Virus record (IMG/VR): IMGVR_UViG_3300020448_000002
Location: 62,001 to 126,000 of that record
Reading direction: 5' to 3' (one strand)
DNA from: a virus
Length of the DNA stretch: 64,000 nt
This document shows, one piece after another, positions 15,001-19,742 of this stretch. The notes beneath the pieces were generated by a model. That model searched no databases. It was not told the DNA's origin and was given only the letters and a program-made list of their open reading frames with translations. The number at the start of each line of letters is the position of its first letter. The first letter of the stretch is position 1. Both the position numbers and the translations under genes were made by a program.

Positions 15001-18000
15001 GAGATGATTTAGAGACTGTAGATATTGATCAAGTAATTGGAGATTGGAATAATCTTCTTGATCATGTAATTGAATTCTTCTCACCTGGCAAAAAAGAGGC
15101 TAGGAATGGTATGAAGAATATTCTTTATAATGTAAACTATTATAAGAATGAATTAAACAACCTTGTTAATACTCAGTTTGGTAATGGTGCTTGGGTTTAT
15201 AATGATTTTGTTGATGAGTTAGTTGGAAATATAGTTCAAGACTCTGTTACAACTCCTATAGATCATAAGACTACAGCAAGAAGACTAACTCTTACAGGTG
15301 TAAGTGGAGAATTTATAGTTGATCAAGTTATAACTGCTAATGGTGGTGGATACGCTAAGATTCTTGAATGGGATAGTAAAGATAGACATTTATATATCGG
15401 ACCTTTCCTTAGCGGTACAATTTCTGCAGGTGAAACTATTACTGGTAGCACTGCAGGTGCTGCGACTATTGCAACTGGAGGAGTTGGTATTCCATTTGAT
15501 TGGTATACACGACCATCAAACGTTGAAATTCTTAGAAATGCAAGATTAATTAGTTCTACTGTTCAAGATCAATTAATAGGTCAAAACGTTGGTTACAATT
15601 ATCCAGAAGATTTATCTAGTGGTAATACACTTACTGAAGTAACTATATCTACTGATAGTGCTGTTGCACCTGATAACGCAGTTACTGCTGATAAGATTGT
15701 TGCTTCAACTACTGTTGGTGAACATTTGTTGTTCAGAAATTATAGTTTAAGTGCATTTGAAACATTTGACGGTGGCACAGTTAGATTTGACTCATCAACA
15801 GAAACATTTGATACTGGACAAATAGGAACTACTGAATCACAGCAATTTACTTACTCTGTATTCTTAAAAGCAGGTGAGTATAGTAAAGTTCGTTTCGAGA
15901 TGGCTCTTGATAGAGATACTACTCAAAGACAGCAATTATTCTATGATATTGATTTAACAAATGGAACTACAGGTAGTATCTTCCAACCTCAAGGTGGTCT
16001 TACAGTAGATGCAACTGGAGTGATTCCTTATGGTGGAGGATGGTATAGAGCATACGGAACAATTACATGTTCATTTGGTTTCTCTCAACTTCGTCAACAA
16101 ATTCAAATTAAGAATGCTACTGGTCAAACTAGTTTTGCAGGTAATGCATCTGATGGTGTCTTTGCATGGGGTCTAAAACTTACTAAAGGAACTATTGATC
16201 CTTATGCTGCTACAAGTGGAGATGTATTCTACGCTGATACTGAATACAATATTAAGACATATACAATCGATAGATTAGAAGAATGGATGTATGATGCATT
16301 GAAAGATCAACTTGTTAATCCTTCTCCTAGTGCAGCGTTTACACCTTTCTTCAGCGATAGTGCATCTACTTATTATCATCCAGATTCAATTCAAAGATTA
16401 GTAAGATATAGTTTAGAAATTGTTCGTAATCAATTATTAAATAGCACTTACTATACTGATATTATTGTTCAGAATGGAATAACTGTTCCAACTAAAGATT
16501 ATGGAACATTCGACCTTCCAGTTGCTCTTGCAGGTGGTCTTGATGGTGCTGATTACTTATATGGTTTAGAAAGTGGATCATATGCTGAATTAGAGAAAGT
16601 TACTATAAACGAAGGTGAAGTTGTTCAAGTATATCAAAGATTCCGTATTGATAGTAATATTGTTGATGGTCCTTACTTCATGAATGAAGTTGTTCAAAAA
16701 CAAGGAGACTCAACTGTTACAGGTGTTGTATATGGATTCTATGAAGATGATAACTTTAAGTATCTTGATGTTGCAGTTACTGGTGGAACATTCGCAGTAT
16801 TAGATTATGTTGTTGGTGCAACTAATACAACAACTGCACAAATTAATGCTATTGAAGATAGAATACAAATCACTGATCTTGAAGGAGAATTTACTGATAA
16901 CATTCCATTCAAGGGATATGATACAGGTGAAACTGCAATCCCAACTGGATTCTTAAAAGCACAAGCTGCTGTTACTGACAATAGTGGTGGTAAATTAACT
17001 GTTGATACTGAAACTCTAATAGGTACATTTGAAACATCTGCTGTAATATATCCTGAGCAATCAAAATTATTCTTAGATGTTTCTAGGTATGAAGGATTAG
17101 ATGTATTGATTGGTTATAGAATTTCTTCTGCAGGGCATACAAGAATTGGTATTACAATTCAAAATAACAAGAACGTATTTACAGTTGGTAATAAACTCAA
17201 TAAGATTACTAACGGTGTTATTGATCCTAATAACTATGGTTATATTACTGAAGTTGATATTGATAATAATATTATTTACTACATCTTAGCAGCAGGATCT
17301 ATTACTAATGGTGATCAAGTTGGTGACTTTGGACCTGCACCTGATCCACTCAATCCATTAGGACACGCAGTAATTAATACTAAGTTAGATGTTGCAGGAG
17401 CTGCTAGTGCAGTAATTCAAGACATCAAAGATGTTGGTGTTAACAAACGATTCTATCTAACAAATGTAACAGGAACATTCAGTGGTAGAGATGGAATCTT
17501 TGGTAAGGATAATTATAAAGCATCAGTTATAACTAAGACTGATCTTAGAGGACGTGTTGAACGTGCATTCAGAGGATTTGATGGAACACAAACTAACTTT
17601 AAGTTAACCATCTCAAACGGAACCAAGTACTTCCCAGATCCTGCAGGACATATGTTGATCTTCATCAATGGTGTTCTACAACCACCAGGTTCAGCAAATG
17701 CTTATACAGCATTCTCAGATAACATCCAGTTTACTGAAGCACCTGATCTTGGAGCATCATTCACAGGATTCTATGTTGGTAAACTAAGACAATTAGATGA
17801 TATATCATTTGAGTTTGATTCATTACGTCAGTCATTCAACTTGAAACGTGACGATGTGTTCTACTCATTGACGCTGACTGATGGTGTTCAATCTTCTACA
17901 ATCTTACCAGAAAATAATATTATTGTTTCACTGAATGGTGTTATACAGGAACCAGGCGTTGGTTTTGAACTAGTTGGTTCTAGAATAATCTTCTCTGAAA

Positions 18001-18485
18001 TTCCTCGTGTAGGATCAACATTCGTTGCATTCTCATACGTTGGTTCTGAAGCAGACGTTGATGCTGCAGAAGTTGTACCACCAATAGAAGTGGGTGACTT
18101 CATTGACATCCAAGGTGAGACCGAAGATAGACAGGTTGCTGTTATCGAATCTTCTAACTCCTTGATTACATTTGATTATCTTGGATCTGTATTTGGACAG
18201 AATGCTTCAGCATCTGCTACTCTCACATCTGGAACTATTGATAGAGTTCAAGTAACATCTGGTGGATCTGGTTATACAACTAGACCAAATGTAAGAGTTG
18301 ACTCCATATCTGGATTCGATGGAAACATTCGTGCACTAGTTGGTGTTGCAGGTGTTGAAATTAGTAATGTTGGTTCTGGATATCAAAATCCTATAATCAA
18401 TGTTGAGACTTCAGTCCCAGATGACTGGACTGCTCCAGACTTAAGTCTATACGGAGAAGAGGGAGTTGACCCCGAAACCCCATAA
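3..18485 (+). CDS. giant virion structural protein, 5' end outside window
   Basis: The reading frame is already open at position 3, so the visible 6,160 residues are a C-terminal fragment. Residues below are counted from position 3. Seen in order: beta-propeller-like strands with a G-x-F/W pattern (to about 340); a laminin-G/concanavalin-like domain (about 350-555); glycine-rich GSGY modules (about 1156-1373); an INGV-type module (about 1700-1775); a second LamG-like domain (about 2175-2393); a helical GGN module (about 2416-2540); 15 FTC...YPR repeats (2563-4173); a second helical module (4173-4380); four more repeats (4390-4833); a third helical module (4836-5020); a carbohydrate-binding-like jelly roll (about 5256-5405); two more INGV modules; and a final GSGY module. 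The position next to gp8 and the fibre genes suggests a tail or baseplate fibre. LamG and jelly-roll folds often bind glycans, so host-surface contact is inferred. No T4 counterpart is recognised. The stop TAA is followed by a late promoter motif. Confidence 0.85.
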   Translation, partial: LAKLSATGVKDWEKTLKSTDGQQEVEFERILIDGQDIYVAGHNKPNASILEAYNPDVILCKYTQAENGLSATLQYQKAYAGISGSTRSDNISAIAKYSDTRFVLGGFTNTNSGNPFDAYIAVVDTLGNFAVKRKITSVNVSEKVTDLLVNGTDIYYTLEIATSPNATSVDTGIGKATVGTSAITLVWTKQLTNTLYSFMDTSLTVDEFSELYLTATTRLKADNTTKDGFWIGKLNTEGVFLWNYRYAVTGGYTVNVAKRTHIDIFGDLNIALNKYQNTDGELTVDVIKVGYNGIIKSQTNNKFNLNNVEGVTAHTLFPDSSGDVHVYGQTSWNRNELLIPFTSGATTDVTGHYTATFVGDGNSLQYDTSNGYAKLLGKDSTTPSTWVNSVIQVNGSDLTTKMTGDWTIEFMLFKDAANNNNTHSQTQQTLIAIGDATLSTGGLWLYYDIASGEMQLVVTANGTALNSASGSLQSTVTTMFADNTWQFVALTKSAGQFTAYVNGIQVLQGTIDNTAFQNQNLYIGNIPGKSGTLNQFRSNEQGQYHVDNLRVRNRAVTPTVPNDVTNYPIAGEFSEGFTWTDTSWFSTYTNKYDYIDYVGWGLKVDKNSDAARLGTQTVQTNTQVGFVRTAIAIQTGSELTVNNTGFGLAEAGFQNLDFDDADTTMTQDSDSLTYVQDVWSSRTATVPSPGSQKLRVTAVVKDRYYFKVTPTIKIDNIQELTLNQQFRFTTGTKLVLRSSSGSFINSGYIIRQNSVGNKIYLAVNNNAWSNDLNTGELSTEQFNEQSTYGIVGPIPADINELIFTFPLLNNTTPGTFDIDLNNFNHPEGGSNNLDELTNFKPYTDDDYSIRIDEVSGGSPYIVGSVVNINSGDISFNAAYTTAQIINLTGVLKITLVATLKKIIQVTGVANSDEVYIVTGNSHYLTEGEMVNIDGNPSQTVDSVVYDEYDGAFPVHTVVSPVEFTYKLPSAAITAPATSSGSVNIYVKSPVLKMYYGHQYLFDVSHSSMAGGNLSFSKDNLYKLEYSFNSIERVGTPGITGQGVANPTVKLKVDSDIVTNISYYFDPSRTGDDSPVIKASYLDVVNSPYVGNFTISSTSGATITRGADTFKFPLANEPEGIADVINTSYSTSSLKAVGSISDIRIVNGGGFYTRLPVVTTIQSSRQIERVQIDSPGTEYAVGVYNSVPIAGDGEGGFVSITVADGTDDEGVTIPGQIQSVVVTSPGKGYTTASIDVESISGILGAGLTGSGVDLNVVIPPAGTGASIFTKGTKVGKIKKLQNNNFGYDYPHDYTLRPEISFPINAQLTSTSILDSITVTDPGSGYSQAPTVVITGGGGANATAEASIKNGRLDDIIVKDPGSGYSSAPTVALRSSFNYVVNLDLGLLQFAFPHGIVNGSEVTLTVTDTGDGAEFPLAAGAIGRLNSTNTYYAIAGTANSLEENQLKIAITAANAALGDSISFVNAGTGRQTILTESFGGAATANVITSTFLEGELVYQGDSLDAATASGYVSTNQGWQVGPRIIKIVDYTGNFNANERITGVISKSSGVISDLKIARGVLEIGSITKTTGQFIDDIGKPSEIIQKIQDSYYYQDFSYAVKSAVSIGEWKEILLKNVHPASFKVFGELNLSDYGQIPNKETDFQITKAVELAREAIVPNIQSFSLVEPVYSQFNNSEVLFRQKRLTSSENILTSVVQRIDDISNEFDGVKTQFQLKVNGENVVANANQLMIILNGVAQTPETSFNIQGDSIVFSQPPQPPASIKYVNVTIEQITISVLEFTNISGIFPIKGNTMTGQTSGTRFTVTTVVGQTVQGFFVEGTAFLADELVSNSATGFIANYASVSTLSNLGLFVFGEQVSNLTGETAKVEAINLAGGSEAPLGQLRYGIGPSTASVEVVAAKTVSTDPDTAPVAGTFTVSGNYQIGSEIVTVTNITTNNDSVTLEITRGQLGTTAATQAEDGPVYATTVLVNDKLTLSKTTGTYQSTPGLFDLALNDVIIGAQSGVVARLTATSTYQDPTTNEFIGQVNISEGSSFFGLLFNRVTSITYPNIVLDDISLSTISVVDYTDYVTDIDSQFPANEFISQIVIPYDNASGKLSVGEKIRNYKLDYGNNVGTFNSGESGKSRKLSFKDKVGTGLFSTGDTIRTRDTKAEVIGFNFSGNTIYLGKIGRSLRGGADYHQFNFSGSAQLDTSIKKFGDSSLQLDLATSDYIQIPASSEFTRGTGDYTIEFWVRLDAVSLADTKTLLDMRTSATEVALRIYLQAAQVRVNVNGSDIATSGGNALNNNVWYHLVIQRTGTTLKIISNGVEIGTGTDSSNYTLDRPIRIGADLSGLNPITAHIDEFRYSTVSRYDTLPFTSPNGIFQGDTDTKVLCHFDGADGATKTEDWSGGESFTKGEYVNNDSILTTYSSNPTAAPVGFNTKSHRYINAADLLLMNKEYLAQETVYIMKEVFPAHSVKGSEVDCEDDVRDVVDAIVEDLRNGSNHHMWKAASYYVNREVNPIQIVNVEDDVSMTVYVYEILDKLAKYIVNNVPWSTQGDHGVTQKFDTSITFDGYTTQTLTKFTPTAIDYHPSMGDMEITAASHGLAAPRTITATDSGYTATTGVLTIQSVGHSLETGDRIKFEPNSITMTCTCDGNTVSQSYPRDDDPANQGWLEVSKIDNDNFSVNVGTSPTVNFTATAADYDSNTGFLTMDIGDNDLRPGSKYTVSNAAYNPTSGVMTVSIGNDQYNVIDADYSPLSGDLEIFVMSHNLKTGQKVKIANDGLTFRCSQDDYATDHPYPRATDPARNTALEVIHVTDTSFTVNVGKSPIVTYDVSNATFNPNTGDMELTIGNHSLASGTSIRIATQSIGFTCTYGAGVHYYPRPLIDEHVPTNVAYNPTTGVVTFTVTQGHGIKNGDKVKIPDYTLTFTCDKDNNATEHRYPRPYDPISDKWIPVSNVQTTSFDVQVLDNAPSTNTSTHTFVSFTGVIQQKRDKSFEQSVAITGTTGTTITLNVGISSNTTTHTYSTSKAGAVITGGNYKHKFRSAVDNAITVEHGLYVGDRVMFDRDSLTFTCLEDSNATEHTYPRITDPYYNKWLPISNVTHTTFDVQVLSSTPSTNQTAHTFVRAKVNGLTRSGETLKLAKDALSFTCSQDNDATVHSYPRVDDSVYNTAIPIWSNGSTKMTAQSATYNTAEGLLIITILNHGLTVGTEIRLENNSLVFTCAKDGNKTEHSYPRPKDPYAARWLRIKAVTDHTFTVFIGEASSTGQFAHTFVRAVKDGIIKRDNTVTVNVGATPTKAYTPSAATYNASTGALELNIGSHSYPAPTQHTPTDVAYNPVSGVMTLTIAGHNFSNGEKIKIADNGIKLSCPYGGATGTAAQKDYPRSTDPVSNKWIPIFNVTTDTFDVQVLDSTPSTNVDTHTFVSAVTNCVSKANYTVKLAPDSLLMTCDMDSGATKHVYPRSNVATHTPSTGTSYNPVTGALTVSIPTESFTASAANYNVTTGACVLTISQNAGSYNVTGATYSPSVGTLVLTLGSHNLTTNDRIKITPESLRFTCDYNNDNNTTVHPYPRAAGAYNSTNSKADYAYDTWLDISAVTGTTITVNVNGGQGAITDISNHTFVGALDGAVQVGHGIVPGNKVKLAPNSLTFTCTLDGNSAQKSYPRATGANTTSGADYAYDKWLRVMDVGDNTITVNLNGGQGAISDTSAHTFVSATANGITLGHGMVAGTPIKIKDGGVIFRCAHDNNATLHPYPRSTDPASDKWLFIKNVSDTQFEVDILQGTTPTNTTTHTYAGSIDNCIVQGDPLVAQAIPIDAVTGNTITINALDGYTPSFTPNHTLDSVATSQFTPTNAVYNGTTGLMTITVQTANFQPSTVAYNAITGEMQMTIGTHSLAVGEEILIAPNSLTFTCDFNGDGNTTNKTYPRATGAATPSGADFAYNNQLVITDTTATTITVNVNGGGGAITDTTNHVFVSALADAVSVSHGIKNGEKIKIADNGITFTCTHDSNATNHPYPRVTDPASGRWLDVHNVTNTTFDVQVLDEIPSTNTTTHTFVSATTNAITRAIISTGGNYKHKFISGLTNGVRTGGDYTHTFVSATSNGIHVAGDSVYIDTNSLRFTCSQDDHLTQHDYPRPTDPAAKHVMEVKAKDDNRFVINVGKSPQDKRYDHLFVSGDANSITKSKYVITNCSDVYTTTNNLIDILRDTITQAALPSPVDHLATITDLLPVDEFVGGTIHSYLEVPFKITYEDDASEMVYTDRIDVFSRYRFRDAANLIRQNTGAIVDKASYDMLIRYPALYQDMPRNQGGTSTDGIERCKTDLTQVCGGVANDIENGGNKNVVTAAGFYLGQNNEIQHIRLQLPQSIYVHNRLVYYLKQAIDGSLTTDNTENLIVGDWGITNDDSVTTYDVYDASYDAASGDLVMTLASNTGTFSVSGAVYNPTSGDLVLTIGTHTLTTNDKVGIAEESLVFTCDYNGNGNQTQKRYPRSFGAGTTNGADYAYNQFLDITAVNQSGGTITVNVNGGQGAITDTTTHNFVVTPSATNAVTVGHGFTAGDSLQIANEGLTFTCSMDGNVANKTYPRATDPAYGKSLTITNATATTVTVNVGASPEVKYTPTFATYTATTGVLVLTISNHNLEVGQPIKINQGALKFTCAMDGNESIKSYPRTSDPFYNQPIDITATTADTIQLNVGQSPLVLHNVSNATYDPTTGVMVLTIGAHTLTAGTSIKLATESLVFTCTLDGNTIQKSYPRATTANTGSGADYAYDTAINIDSADTAAGTITINVNGGQGAISDTSAHTFVSANAGAVRSGGDYVHTFHSAETECVISGGEYTHVWAGGTATDVVSVIGDCADVKSNIESLINTVNDIIAPTGLDYDTAGNRLYFNRELIASDVTSRMLTEFTYQAGPTTYFAFQFGGTNITAAEFQADVEVVIQNLISDLQTGGNNSSIRALEETYLNADGTLHRIEDMLLPTVYGMEVLKEAGREAIRNNIYNASENIPFGGYVTNAAQTPFRDDLETVDIDQVIGDWNNLLDHVIEFFSPGKKEARNGMKNILYNVNYYKNELNNLVNTQFGNGAWVYNDFVDELVGNIVQDSVTTPIDHKTTARRLTLTGVSGEFIVDQVITANGGGYAKILEWDSKDRHLYIGPFLSGTISAGETITGSTAGAATIATGGVGIPFDWYTRPSNVEILRNARLISSTVQDQLIGQNVGYNYPEDLSSGNTLTEVTISTDSAVAPDNAVTADKIVASTTVGEHLLFRNYSLSAFETFDGGTVRFDSSTETFDTGQIGTTESQQFTYSVFLKAGEYSKVRFEMALDRDTTQRQQLFYDIDLTNGTTGSIFQPQGGLTVDATGVIPYGGGWYRAYGTITCSFGFSQLRQQIQIKNATGQTSFAGNASDGVFAWGLKLTKGTIDPYAATSGDVFYADTEYNIKTYTIDRLEEWMYDALKDQLVNPSPSAAFTPFFSDSASTYYHPDSIQRLVRYSLEIVRNQLLNSTYYTDIIVQNGITVPTKDYGTFDLPVALAGGLDGADYLYGLESGSYAELEKVTINEGEVVQVYQRFRIDSNIVDGPYFMNEVVQKQGDSTVTGVVYGFYEDDNFKYLDVAVTGGTFAVLDYVVGATNTTTAQINAIEDRIQITDLEGEFTDNIPFKGYDTGETAIPTGFLKAQAAVTDNSGGKLTVDTETLIGTFETSAVIYPEQSKLFLDVSRYEGLDVLIGYRISSAGHTRIGITIQNNKNVFTVGNKLNKITNGVIDPNNYGYITEVDIDNNIIYYILAAGSITNGDQVGDFGPAPDPLNPLGHAVINTKLDVAGAASAVIQDIKDVGVNKRFYLTNVTGTFSGRDGIFGKDNYKASVITKTDLRGRVERAFRGFDGTQTNFKLTISNGTKYFPDPAGHMLIFINGVLQPPGSANAYTAFSDNIQFTEAPDLGASFTGFYVGKLRQLDDISFEFDSLRQSFNLKRDDVFYSLTLTDGVQSSTILPENNIIVSLNGVIQEPGVGFELVGSRIIFSEIPRVGSTFVAFSYVGSEADVDAAEVVPPIEVGDFIDIQGETEDRQVAVIESSNSLITFDYLGSVFGQNASASATLTSGTIDRVQVTSGGSGYTTRPNVRVDSISGFDGNIRALVGVAGVEISNVGSGYQNPIINVETSVPDDWTAPDLSLYGEEGVDPETP
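7690..12520 (+). repeat. array A: 15 protein-coding FTC...YPR repeats
   Basis: Within the giant protein, a unit of roughly 90-110 residues recurs 15 times. Each unit has a Y/A-N-P-T-T-G-V-M strand, a G/S-H-S/G-L turn, a F-T-C strand, a D/N-rich loop, then Y-P-R followed by D-P or a G-A-D-Y-A-Y variant, and usually a final H-T-F-V strand. One cysteine is kept in nearly every copy. Copies differ enough in DNA that this looks like old duplication with continued divergence. Two nearly matching stretches, near 9049 and 12160 (both encoding GG-N-Y-K-H-K-F), suggest some recent exchange. Confidence 0.8.
13170..14490 (+). repeat. array B: four further FTC...YPR repeats
   Basis: Four more copies of the same unit as array A, separated from it by a helical module of about 200 residues. 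Two of the four carry the longer variant in which Y-P-R is followed by a small-residue linker and G-A-D-Y-A-Y. The array ends in H-T-F and G-G-E-Y-T-H-V strands before the third helical module. Confidence 0.8.
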
Positions 18486-18488
18486 ATA
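18482..18488 (+). promoter_or_regulatory. late promoter motif ATAAATA
   Basis: ATAAATA overlaps the stop codon of the giant gene, 22 nt before the ATG at 18511, with an AGAGAGGA ribosome site between. It matches the T4-type late promoter core read by gp55-directed polymerase. Confidence 0.55.
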
Positions 18489-18510
18489 ACTACACAGAAA
18501 ATAGAGAGGA

Positions 18511-19737
18511 ATGGCTAAACAAACGATAGGTCTTGGATCTGCTGCTAACGATAATACAGGTGACACTCTTCGAGCAGGTGGTGATAAGGTAAACGACAAT
18601 TTTAGTGAGATCTATACTGCTCTTGGAAACGGAAGTAACCTGACAGTAACTCTTGCAAACCCTGCTGTTAATCAGGTGTTGCGTTATAATGGTTCAACTT
18701 TTATTCCTTCTGACTATACACAGTTAACTTCTGCTCTTGACGTAAATAGTAATTCTATAATTTCTTCTTCAAACGGTAATATCTCTCTTGCTCCTAATGG
18801 AACTGGTAATGTAACTATATCTCACGGAAGTATTACTAATACATTTAATGGCACAGATGGAACTATAGATCTTCCAACAACAATAAAATATAAAAACGAA
18901 TATACTTCTCTTGGTGCATCTCCTTTACCTGCAACATATCCTGGTTATTTCTTTACTGTAGATGGTGATGATAATCCATATGTAAACATCAATATAACTG
19001 CAGGTGGTGTTGGTGATGCTAGAGCAAAAGTATTAACAGAGTATTCTTCTCTTGGTTTAGTTGGAGACGTAGATGTAGTATCAAGTGCTCCTACTAATGG
19101 ACAAGTATTAAAATGGAATACTTCAAGTAGTAAGTGGTTACCTGCTGATGATATAGCGGGTGCAGGATCACAAAACTTATGGGAATCTATTGTTGCTGAT
19201 ACAGGAACAACTACTGCTGATTCTGATACTGATTCTTTAACAATATCAGGTGGAACAGATATTGCAACTGCTATTACTGGTGATACAGTAACGATTAATT
19301 ATACTGGAACTCCTGTAACAACATTTGCTGCTTTAACTGATACTGACTTATCAGGAATAGTTAAAGGTGATTCAATTTATTGGAATAATACTGACTGGGT
19401 TGTATCTAGAAGTCCAGTTATTTGGTGGAACTTAAACTCTAGTGGTGCATCTGATTACACCTTCTCTGGTCCTGGTTTTACTGGTGCTGTAAATGACCCA
19501 ACTCTTTATGTTTATAGAGGGTTTACTTACATCTTTGATAACTCTGTTCAAGGTGGTGCTCACCCATTCAGAATTCAAAGTACACAGGGTTTAACTGGAA
19601 CTCCATATGTGGCAGGTCAGTCAGGTAGTGGATCTAATATTCTTTATTGGACAGTTCCGTTAGATGCTCCTGCAACTCTTTATTATCAATGTACACTTCA
19701 TTCTGCTATGAATGGAACAATCAACGTAGCGGTATAA
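18511..19737 (+). CDS. virion structural protein with C-terminal cupredoxin-like domain
   Basis: This 408-residue protein begins with a T4-like marine phage signature (residues 1-45, with G-L-G-S-A-A-N-D-N-T-G-D-T-L-R and D-N-F-S-E-I-Y), seen in many tail-associated proteins. The middle is low-complexity beta-rich sequence. Residues about 310-408 look like a cupredoxin sandwich: a hydrophobic strand pattern, His351 in an A-H-P-F context, and Cys394-x-x-His397-x-x-Met400 near the C-terminus. That is the ligand order of a type 1 copper site (His, Cys, His, Met). Copper binding is inference; the Cys-to-Met spacing is one or two residues shorter than in plastocyanin. It lies between the giant protein and another structural gene, so a tail or fibre accessory role is likely. 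The ATG follows GAGAGGA. Confidence 0.75.
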   Translation: MAKQTIGLGSAANDNTGDTLRAGGDKVNDNFSEIYTALGNGSNLTVTLANPAVNQVLRYNGSTFIPSDYTQLTSALDVNSNSIISSSNGNISLAPNGTGNVTISHGSITNTFNGTDGTIDLPTTIKYKNEYTSLGASPLPATYPGYFFTVDGDDNPYVNINITAGGVGDARAKVLTEYSSLGLVGDVDVVSSAPTNGQVLKWNTSSSKWLPADDIAGAGSQNLWESIVADTGTTTADSDTDSLTISGGTDIATAITGDTVTINYTGTPVTTFAALTDTDLSGIVKGDSIYWNNTDWVVSRSPVIWWNLNSSGASDYTFSGPGFTGAVNDPTLYVYRGFTYIFDNSVQGGAHPFRIQSTQGLTGTPYVAGQSGSGSNILYWTVPLDAPATLYYQCTLHSAMNGTINVAV

Positions 19738-19742
19738 TATAA

